A stretch of DNA of 9,936 nucleotides, taken from NCBI GenBank assembly GCA_964423575.1, contig CAYRFF010000074.1:1-9936 (forward strand). The letters run 5' to 3'. A program made the translations under genes and the position numbers. This DNA comes from CAYRFF01 sp964423575 (lineage in GTDB: Bacteria; Bacteroidota; Bacteroidia; Chitinophagales; Saprospiraceae). Under the pieces are notes generated by a model. It made no database searches, was not told where the DNA came from, and saw nothing but the letters and a program-made list of their open reading frames with translations. Positions 1-5,758 of this stretch are shown in pieces (positions within the stretch are counted from its first letter, which is position 1; each line of letters begins with the position of its first letter).

Positions 1-668
1 TGCTTTAGCAGTACGGAACGATAAATATTGGCCAGGATGACATCGTAGTGTTTTAGCTTACTGTATTCAAGAGTTCCGGTCAATAGCGAATAACCTTCAC
101 CGGAAGCATTGCGACTGAGATTGGCAATCGTACTCTGGATTGCTTTCATATCGTTATCTATAAACTCAACGTATTCCGCGCCTAGTTTCATTGCCAGTAT
201 TCCCAGAATACCCGTTCCACAACCCAGATCCAGAACCTTTTTTGACTTGAAGTCATAATCGAGCATGAGGCGAAGAACTCCCTCAGTTGTACTGTGATGT
301 CCAGTCCCAAAGGCGTTTAATCCCTGAATATAAATGCTGTGTTCATAACCTTCTTCCTCCTGAGCTGAATACATGCAGACCTGCAGCTGAGGCGGGATTC
401 GTATGGGTTGTAAACCCGCTTCCCACATGGCATTCCAGTTGGCAATCGGTTCAAGCTTAATACTATATTGAATTTTAAACTGATCTTGAAGCTCTTTTAC
501 TCTTCGCAATAGAAGTTCCAATGCTTCCGTATCCAGGACGCCCAGCATCCAGTCGCCATCTTCTTCGGCAAAATCTCCCGTATAGGCCTCTTCCAGCAAA
601 TGAGGGAAAAGTTGATGCGAATTTTTCTCCAGACTTACTCTGATTTGATAGTAAGAATCTTTGAACAT
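1..668 (-). CDS. prmA: Ribosomal protein L11 methyltransferase PrmA (5' part; C-terminus beyond left edge)
   Basis: The first ~222 residues of an S-adenosylmethionine-dependent methyltransferase that, in the PrmA family, trimethylates amino groups of ribosomal protein L11 in the cytoplasm. Seen in the sequence: an N-terminal substrate-recognition region (residues 1-110, including W-N-x-x-W-E at 78-83), the PrmA signature AFGTGHHSTT at 119-128, the SAM-binding motif VLDLGCGTGILG at 145-156, an acidic loop FIDND at 169-173 where the family has the ribose-binding acid, and DVILANI at 209-215. Family members are about 270-295 residues, so roughly 50-70 residues are missing because the window ends, not because the gene is broken. 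It starts 13 nt after the stop of the universal stress protein gene and is probably co-transcribed with it. The start at 668 puts the usual N-terminus in place. The family assignment is confident; activity is inferred from the family. Confidence 0.93.
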   Translation of the reverse strand, partial: MFKDSYYQIRVSLEKNSHQLFPHLLEEAYTGDFAEEDGDWMLGVLDTEALELLLRRVKELQDQFKIQYSIKLEPIANWNAMWEAGLQPIRIPPQLQVCMYSAQEEEGYEHSIYIQGLNAFGTGHHSTTEGVLRLMLDYDFKSKKVLDLGCGTGILGILAMKLGAEYVEFIDNDMKAIQSTIANLSRNASGEGYSLLTGTLEYSKLKHYDVILANIYRSVLLK

Positions 669-681
669 AAGTATTATGTAG

Positions 682-1533
682 CTAGCTTTTAAGCATTTCT
701 TCAGGAATAGCAAGAAGTGCCGTGTTTTTAGAATAAACTACCTCTTTGGGCAGGTTTTTGTTAAAAAGATCGTAGAAGAAACTACGATTGCGTGTGAGCA
801 TTGCAATTACCTGAATGTCCTGTTCATTTTTAAAGCGATCCAGACCCACTAGAAAATCATCTGCGTTTTTATGAAAACATGCGACTCCTTGTTCCTCGTA
901 TTTATCATTCCAGGCACGTCTTTTCTTTTCCAGCTCCTCATCATTATCTATACACAAGTGCAGACTATGAAGATTGAGCTTTAGTTTCTTTCCCCATTCT
1001 ATCAGCCAATCCATTGCCAGATAATCACGCTTCTTGTAATTAGTCGCAAGTGCAATGCTGCTTAATTTATTCCCTGGAGAAATGTTGGGTGGAATCGCTA
1101 GGACGGGAATAGGAGAGCGTTCCAGCATGTAAATTGTCTGATTTCCAAAGAAAAACTGCTGTATCATCCCGGCTCCCTGTGTCCCCATGATAATGATATC
1201 AATGTTTTCTTTCTCTACAGTCTCCTTAATCATATCTTTAACATCGCCTTTCAATACGATATGCGACATAGGGACATGTGCCTTTCCCTCACTTGCAGCT
1301 ATCTCCTTCAGATGAGGAATATAGTCCTTGAAATTCTCAAAAACTTCCACCTCCAACCTCTGGTATATTTCCTCCATTGCATAAGGAAGCGTTAGAGTAG
1401 GCTGTATCTGAGGCGCTTCATAGACATGTAGGACATATAACTCTGCTTTTATGCGATCTGCAAAGTGCAGTGCATAGCGAAAGGCATTGTCTGCCGTTTC
1501 TGAAAAGTCAGTTGGAATTAAGAACTTAAGCAT
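682..1533 (-). CDS. Universal stress protein, tandem UspA domains
   Basis: A 283-residue cytoplasmic protein of two UspA-like domains in tandem. Domain 1 (about 1-148) starts with FLIPTDFSETA, containing the conserved Asp9, and ends with the nucleotide-binding pattern G-x2-G-x9-G at G117, G120 and G130, followed by SPIPVLAIPP. Asn131 sits where most ATP-binding members have Ser or Thr. Domain 2 (about 155-283) keeps the fold cues (IALATNY, TALLAIPE) but has lost the glycine motif, so probably only the first half binds nucleotide, a common arrangement in two-domain proteins of the Bacteroidota. I chose the ATG at 1533 over an in-frame upstream ATG at 1644: the longer version adds 37 residues of non-family sequence and would begin inside a terminator hairpin. 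The specific role is unknown; the family responds to starvation, stress or low oxygen. prmA follows after 13 nt. Confidence 0.9.
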   Translation of the reverse strand: MLKFLIPTDFSETADNAFRYALHFADRIKAELYVLHVYEAPQIQPTLTLPYAMEEIYQRLEVEVFENFKDYIPHLKEIAASEGKAHVPMSHIVLKGDVKDMIKETVEKENIDIIIMGTQGAGMIQQFFFGNQTIYMLERSPIPVLAIPPNISPGNKLSSIALATNYKKRDYLAMDWLIEWGKKLKLNLHSLHLCIDNDEELEKKRRAWNDKYEEQGVACFHKNADDFLVGLDRFKNEQDIQVIAMLTRNRSFFYDLFNKNLPKEVVYSKNTALLAIPEEMLKS

Positions 1534-1634
1534 TTTCCGGTATGAAATTTCACAAGATTGTTTCTTTAGCGAAATATAAGAAAATATTCCTTTATCAGCC
1601 TTATGAGTTCTGGATAAAATCTTAAGAATATGCA

Positions 1635-1668
1635 ATAAAAACATTTGCCTATAGCTTACGCAAATGTT
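1635..1668 (-). terminator. Hairpin terminator after the lipoprotein pair
   Basis: A perfect 9-bp inverted repeat, aacatttgc (1640-1648) and gcaaatgtt (1660-1668), with an 11-nt loop. Read on the minus strand the stem runs straight into TTTATTG, a U-rich tail, 43 nt after the stop of the lipoprotein gene at 1712. This is the layout of an intrinsic terminator on the minus strand; on the plus strand no T-run follows. The stem is AT-rich, so it may be only moderately efficient. It also separates the lipoproteins from the stress-protein gene. Confidence 0.6.
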
Positions 1669-1711
1669 AGATAGGATTTCTTACAAACACTATTACTTAA
1701 CTAAAACCTGT

Positions 1712-2041
1712 TTAACATTCCAGCTCATCTCGCTCGCGCTTAGCATCGTTTATGTCTTCCCGCCATTCATCTCTTACTGCAGGGTGGATGCATTTCTCTG
1801 CACCCTCCAATACTTTGATGAATTTACCGAGAGCCTCTTTATAAGCGCGGCAGTTTTCCGGAGTATTATCCATTGAGTACGCTACTGATGCGCTGCTTAT
1901 GTCTTTTTCTGCCTCCAGTACAAATTCGAAGAAATTGAAATTGTGGCAGTCAACCTTTTCTGAATCATCTTTCTTGCAGGATTGCATAGGTAGAATCAGA
2001 CAGTAAACAGATACCAAGGCAAATAGAGTGATGTTTCTCAT
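1712..2041 (-). CDS. Small cysteine-rich lipoprotein, downstream paralogue of a tandem pair
   Basis: A 109-residue predicted lipoprotein of no family I recognise. The N-terminus is a signal peptide (Arg2, then a hydrophobic run at 4-18) ending in a loose lipobox, PMQS-Cys22, followed by KKDD, an export-compatible start for Bacteroidota lipoproteins. The mature part is charged and probably helical, with cysteines at 32, 64, 84 and 109; the last is the final residue. The neighbouring gene at 2138-2473 is a paralogue with identical spacing between these four cysteines and the shared patterns FN, EG-x-EKCI, PA-x-RD-x-W and a terminal E-C. By hand I count about 29 identities in the 78 gap-free aligned positions. 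Two disulfides or a metal site are possible; proximity to the copper ATPase gene is suggestive only. No Shine-Dalgarno sequence is visible. The gene prediction is firm because the paralogue conserves the frame. Confidence 0.82.
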   Translation of the reverse strand: MRNITLFALVSVYCLILPMQSCKKDDSEKVDCHNFNFFEFVLEAEKDISSASVAYSMDNTPENCRAYKEALGKFIKVLEGAEKCIHPAVRDEWREDINDAKRERDELEC

Positions 2042-2137
2042 ATTCTTGATGTTTTAAAATGGTAAAAAATTAACCGTAAATGCTCTCCTATGAAGAGTAG
2101 TCAAACGTTGAAAAGAATGAACGATACTCAATTCATT

Positions 2138-2473
2138 TTAGCACTCGACATCATCCAATTCAGCTTTGGATTCTTCAAGGCTCTTTTTCCATGCGTCTCT
2201 CTGAGCCGGGAGGATACATTTTTCAAATCCCTCCATTGTTCTAATGTACTTTTTGTATGCATCTACATATTTAAGGCAAGTTTCGGTATTGGGGTTGTTA
2301 CTGTAGTCAGTTATTGCCGCAAAAAGACTTTCATAAGCTTTTTCCCATTCATCGCCATAGTTGAAGTCACGACAATCCTTTGATGTGCCATCATTCTTAT
2401 CTTTTGTGCATGATGTAGCAGTAACAAATAATCCGAAAATTGCAAAGCAAGCTAATAATAAAGTAAATCTCAT
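2138..2473 (-). CDS. Small cysteine-rich lipoprotein, upstream paralogue of a tandem pair
   Basis: A 111-residue predicted lipoprotein, unrecognised as a family. The signal peptide (MRFTLLLACFAIFGLFVTATS) ends at Cys22 with lipobox-like TATS-C and is followed by TKDKND, giving a likely periplasmic or surface outer-membrane-anchored protein. The mature region has cysteines at 34, 66, 86 and 111, the last residue being cysteine, in the spacing C-x31-C-x19-C-x24-C shared exactly with the downstream gene. Its middle carries aromatic and acidic residues (DEWEKAYESL), suggesting a small helical bundle. It is followed after a 96-nt gap by its paralogue in the same direction. Upstream, on the minus strand, only a weak TAATATTG promoter-like element is seen near 2508-2515. 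A four-helix scaffold held by disulfides is a guess; no function is assigned. Confidence 0.82.
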   Translation of the reverse strand: MRFTLLLACFAIFGLFVTATSCTKDKNDGTSKDCRDFNYGDEWEKAYESLFAAITDYSNNPNTETCLKYVDAYKKYIRTMEGFEKCILPAQRDAWKKSLEESKAELDDVEC

Positions 2474-2623
2474 AAGTATGAAAAATTTAAAGTGTGATTT
2501 AATAAGGCAATATTAAAATAAATTCTTGCTTTATCATAACATTTATACTTAGAAATAGGGAGAGATATTATTTTATGGAATTAGTCGGAAGGTAGAACTA
2601 CTATTTCTCAGAGTTGCTTGTGG

Positions 2624-2678
2624 AAGTATAAGTATAGTGTGAGGCTTGTGGTTTTTTAATTCACTACTTGTTATACTT
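2624..2678. repeat. Imperfect long inverted repeat in the spacer between copA and the lipoproteins
   Basis: The arm at 2624-2639 (aagtataagtatagtg) can pair with 2662-2678 (cactacttgttatactt): 8 outer and 5 inner base pairs separated by a small internal loop, with a 22-nt loop containing T6. It lies in a 285-nt spacer with no gene. It is not followed by a clear T-run in either direction, so I do not call it a terminator. It could be upstream leader or regulatory structure for the lipoprotein pair, or chance. Confidence 0.35.
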
Positions 2679-2700
2679 TTCATAAGACGAATCCTATTAC

Positions 2701-2741
2701 GCAAAGAAGAATCCGAGGTAAAGCAATATGCTCTACCCCGG
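2701..2741 (-). terminator. Intrinsic terminator of the copper ATPase gene
   Basis: On the minus strand, 17 nt after the stop codon at 2759, a 13-bp stem with a 3-nt loop (2741 down to 2713) is followed by ATTCTTCTTTG. Eleven pairs are Watson-Crick and two are G-U; on the opposite strand those two would be C-A mismatches, so the structure is built to fold in minus-strand RNA. The GC-rich base (CCGGGG against CCTCGG) and T-rich tail make this a good intrinsic terminator. Confidence 0.8.
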
Positions 2742-2758
2742 ACAAATCAAATATTTAT

Positions 2759-5278
2759 CTAGTTAATTTTTGCTCGCCTAAGTCGCAGAGAGTTCATAAT
2801 AACTGATACCGAGCTGAAGCTCATCGCCAGTGCTGCAATCATGGGCGACAATAACAAGCCGAATACCGGGAATAGCACACCGGCAGCAATCGGGATTCCT
2901 ATGGTATTATAAATAAAGGCAAAAAACAGGTTCTGGTGAATATTTTTCATGACCTTATCACTCAGATTAATTGCCTTTACTATTCCACGCAGGTCGCCTT
3001 TGATAAGCGTAACTTCAGAGCTTTCCATTGCGACATCTGTGCCACTACCCATTGCAATACCGATATTGGCCTGAGCTAGTGCCGGAGCATCATTAATCCC
3101 ATCTCCGGCCATTGCAACTATTTTGCCTTCATTTTGAAGTTTTACAACGGCATCTCTTTTGTCTCCCGGGAGGAATTCAGCCTCAAAGTCATCGATGCCA
3201 ACAGCTTCAGCGACAACTTTGGCCGTGTTGTAATTGTCTCCTGTAAGCATTTTTATGTGAATGCCCTTTTCTTTCAGTTTCGCCAATGCTTCAATAGAGC
3301 TTTCCTTTATTGCATCCTCAATAGTAACGTACCCGGCTATCTTATAATCCACAGCAAGAATAGAAACTGTTCTACCCAGAGATTGCTCGGCACTGAGAAT
3401 GTCAAGGTGCTCGGAGCTTACTGTAATGCCGTTTTTCTCCATCAAGCCTTTATTGCCGAGGAAAATCATTTTGTCACCTGCAATAGCTTGTACTCCCATG
3501 CCGGTAATAGCCTCAAATGACTCAAGCTTAGTTCCTCCGTCTCTATCTATCCTCTCGCTTATTTGCTTAAAAGCATAATTTACAATTGCATCTCCCAGAG
3601 GATGCTCGCTATGTATATTAAGGTCATACATGAACTTGATGACATCTTCAGTAGGATATGTGTCTGATAATGAAACAATCGAATTTACCGTGGGGTTCCC
3701 TTCTGTTATGGTTCCTGTTTTATCGATAATCAGAGTATCCACTTTATGGAGTTCCTCAAGGACCTTGGCATGTGAGATTAGGACTCCCGATTGTGCACCT
3801 TTGCCTACACCCACCATTACCGACATTGGAGTAGCCAGACCAAGAGCACATGGACAGGCAATTATAAGCACGGCAATTGCATTGATAAGTGCATAGACAT
3901 AAGAAGGATATGGTCCGAATATAGCCCATATTATAAAGGTAATAACAGCGATACCTGTAACTATGGGAACAAACCAGGAAGAAACTGTATCTGCCAGGCG
4001 CTGAATCGGTGCACGGGATCTGCTGGCCTCGTTTACCATATCTATAATCTGTGCAAGAAGCGTTTCGGACCCAACCTTTTCTGCAATCATTATGAGGGAA
4101 GTGTTTCCGTTAATTGTACCGGATTTTACTTCATCCCCGATTCCTTTGGAGACCGGAATAGGTTCACCACTTATCATCGACTCATCGATATTGGCAGTAC
4201 CTTCAATGATTTTACCATCCACCGGTATTTTCTCTCCCGGTTTTACTCTTAGTTTATCGCCGACCACTACATCATCTACGGAAACGAGCTGATCCTTTCC
4301 ATCTTTTATCCGCGTAGCAGTATTGGGTGCAAGATCTAGCAGAGCCTTGATTGCAAAGTTTGTTCTTTCATGTGCGCCTGCTTCCATAACCTGTCCCAGT
4401 AGGACAAGAGTAAGAATAACAGTTGCAGCTTCAAAGTAAACGTGGACCGTTCCATCAGCTGTCAGGAATTGCTCCGGGAAAAATGATGGAAAAAGTATGG
4501 CAACCAGGCTGAATAACCATGCGACACCTGCTCCGAGTCCTATTAATGTAAACATGTTGAAACTCAACCTTCGCACACTATTCCAAGCGCGTTCAAAGAA
4601 CATCCAACAAGTGTAAAAGACAACTGGAAGAGATAAAAAGAATTGTACCCAATTCCAGATTTTAGGCGACAATATTTTATGCAGGGGATTGCCCGGTATC
4701 ATATCCGACATTGCAATTATGAAAATCGGCAGAGTGAAAGCTATTGAGATATATAGCTTCCGCAAAAGCTTTTCATAAGTACTCTTTTCTCTAGGGCCTG
4801 TTTCCGGCAGTTTAGGCACGAGATCCATCCCGCATTTAGGGCATGTTCCGGGACCTTGTTGCTCAACCTCCGGATGCATTGGACACACATAAACCCCGGA
4901 AGATTTTTGTTTTACAACTTCCCTGACCAGGTCCATACCGCATACGGGACAGTCTCCGGGGGCATCGTACATCTTATCTCCTTCGCATCGCATCGGACAG
5001 TAATAGCGTCCTGTCGGCGATCCCGATTCCTCCTTTTCTTCCTCGGAGGGGAGAGGATCCTCAGAATCTTCCGCCTCCTCGCTGATTGTATAATGTGTGT
5101 CAGCAAGGACCTCTTTTAAGTCTTTTATATCCAGATGCGTACTCATAGTGATTTCAACAGTACCATCTTTTAGGTTTACTTCTGCTGAATCAATCGCCTC
5201 ATGTTTATTTAAGGTGTTTTCAACTGTACTCTTGCAACCCATGCAAGACATTCCTTTTACATAATAAGTATGTTTCAT
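2759..5278 (-). CDS. copA: Copper-exporting P1B-type ATPase with HMA and two heavy-metal-binding modules
   Basis: An 839-residue inner-membrane P-type ATPase that, by family, uses ATP to move Cu(I) out of the cytoplasm. Domains in order: an HMA domain (1-65) with GMSCMGC at 9-15, whose Cys12 and Cys15 bind metal; an acidic linker (67-89); two short CPM...CPxCGMDL modules at 93-117 and 130-154; eight membrane helices from about 172; the actuator SGEP at 370-373; CPC at 475-477 in the sixth helix; the phosphorylated Asp519 in DKTGT; His559-Pro560; TGDN at 679-682; and GDGINDAP at 725-732. Tyr790-Asn791 and Met819 with Ser822-Ser823 in the last two helices are the Cu(I)-type ligands, which excludes zinc or cadmium pumps. 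It is divergent from the oxidase operon, so export of copper to periplasmic acceptors or to oxidase assembly is plausible. I did not name it ccoI because the HMA-plus-double-module N-terminus is CopA/SilP-like. No defects are seen. Confidence 0.95.
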   Translation of the reverse strand: MKHTYYVKGMSCMGCKSTVENTLNKHEAIDSAEVNLKDGTVEITMSTHLDIKDLKEVLADTHYTISEEAEDSEDPLPSEEEKEESGSPTGRYYCPMRCEGDKMYDAPGDCPVCGMDLVREVVKQKSSGVYVCPMHPEVEQQGPGTCPKCGMDLVPKLPETGPREKSTYEKLLRKLYISIAFTLPIFIIAMSDMIPGNPLHKILSPKIWNWVQFFLSLPVVFYTCWMFFERAWNSVRRLSFNMFTLIGLGAGVAWLFSLVAILFPSFFPEQFLTADGTVHVYFEAATVILTLVLLGQVMEAGAHERTNFAIKALLDLAPNTATRIKDGKDQLVSVDDVVVGDKLRVKPGEKIPVDGKIIEGTANIDESMISGEPIPVSKGIGDEVKSGTINGNTSLIMIAEKVGSETLLAQIIDMVNEASRSRAPIQRLADTVSSWFVPIVTGIAVITFIIWAIFGPYPSYVYALINAIAVLIIACPCALGLATPMSVMVGVGKGAQSGVLISHAKVLEELHKVDTLIIDKTGTITEGNPTVNSIVSLSDTYPTEDVIKFMYDLNIHSEHPLGDAIVNYAFKQISERIDRDGGTKLESFEAITGMGVQAIAGDKMIFLGNKGLMEKNGITVSSEHLDILSAEQSLGRTVSILAVDYKIAGYVTIEDAIKESSIEALAKLKEKGIHIKMLTGDNYNTAKVVAEAVGIDDFEAEFLPGDKRDAVVKLQNEGKIVAMAGDGINDAPALAQANIGIAMGSGTDVAMESSEVTLIKGDLRGIVKAINLSDKVMKNIHQNLFFAFIYNTIGIPIAAGVLFPVFGLLLSPMIAALAMSFSSVSVIMNSLRLRRAKIN

Positions 5279-5302
5279 AATATCTATCTTTTAGCTTACG
5301 CT

Positions 5303-5310
5303 CAAATATA
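5303..5310 (-). promoter_or_regulatory. Possible -7 element for copA
   Basis: On the minus strand 5310-5303 reads TATATTTG, a full match to the Bacteroidota -7 consensus TAnnTTTG, 24 nt upstream of the copA start. Transcription would begin near 5296, leaving a short leader. No TTG is found at the expected -33 distance, and no CueR-type dyad is visible, so the call rests on the -7 element alone. Confidence 0.45.
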
Positions 5311-5661
5311 TTGACGATATCATAATAAAAAGTACACATTTAAGGATAAGACATGCAGAATTATGGGAGATTGGAGGAGGGGGTGCAATAATATGCCTTG
5401 GGTCACATTTGCGAAAGCTGGAAAGACATCCAAGCTTGCATAAAAGAAGATAGCCTATAATGAATTGTTTCGCTTGTGAAAGTCTACGATAAAATTGATT
5501 CCAATAATGAAAATGGAATAATAATTTGGGGAAAACAATTGAAATACTTCCAGAGGTATGGAATTTTTACTACCTTGAAGCGGAAAATAATCGGGCAGGT
5601 AAGAATAGTTTTAAATAAGGCGATGGCAAAGCTGAAACTTTAAAATATGTTTTAGATAAAA

Positions 5662-5691
5662 TTGTCGGAAATGAAAATTGTTATATATTTG
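5662..5691 (+). promoter_or_regulatory. Promoter of the cbb3-type oxidase operon
   Basis: TTG at 5662-5664, a 19-nt gap and TATATTTG at 5684-5691 (followed by C) match the Bacteroidota primary sigma promoter (-33 TTG, -7 TAnnTTTG) at the expected spacing. Transcription should start around 5698, giving a leader of about 60 nt before the ATG at 5759. A purine stretch, aaaagag, lies immediately before that ATG and may help ribosome binding. No clear FNR/CRP dyad overlaps the promoter. Confidence 0.7.
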
Positions 5692-5758
5692 CCCTCAACA
5701 AATATGGACAGTTGTCTATAGCTTGTAAATACAGTTTTAACGACGTGAAATAAAAGAG

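Larger units (their letters stand above)
5279..5758. other. Divergent 480-nt intergenic region between copA and the oxidase operon
   Basis: No convincing gene. It holds a minus-strand promoter element near copA and a good plus-strand promoter near the oxidase gene, a purine/G-rich patch at 5365-5383, and a hairpin at 5411-5439 (AAGCTGGA, 6-nt loop, TCCAAGCTT with one bulge). Only short open stretches occur, such as a 55-codon GTG frame at 5476-5643 that resembles nothing I know. The length is more than two promoters need, so decayed gene remnants or a small RNA are possible but unsupported. Confidence 0.6.

Noticed and set aside
1534..1644. Longer start for the universal stress protein at the ATG ending at 1644
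   Set aside because: The added 37 residues do not fit the family, and the start would fall inside a terminator hairpin.
2116..2137. A 6-bp inverted repeat (aatgaa/ttcatt) after the upstream lipoprotein gene as a terminator
   Set aside because: The stem is short and AT-only with no T-run on the minus strand; read-through into the paralogue is more likely.
3134..4292. Several plus-strand open frames of 66-153 codons inside copA
   Set aside because: They are antisense to conserved ATPase domains and have no recognisable family content.
2759..5278. Naming the ATPase ccoI because it lies beside a cbb3 operon
   Set aside because: It is divergently transcribed and has the HMA-plus-two-CPxC-module N-terminus of CopA/SilP-like pumps; position alone is not enough.
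5495..5508. FNR/CRP-like site TTGAT-TCCA-ATAAT
   Set aside because: Only about 8 of 10 conserved positions fit, and it lies some 165 nt upstream of the mapped -33 element, too far for ordinary activation.
5476..5643. A 55-codon GTG-started open frame in the divergent spacer
   Set aside because: No recognisable motif, no ribosome-binding cue, lysine/isoleucine-rich as expected of AT-rich random sequence, and another open stretch overlaps it in a different frame.
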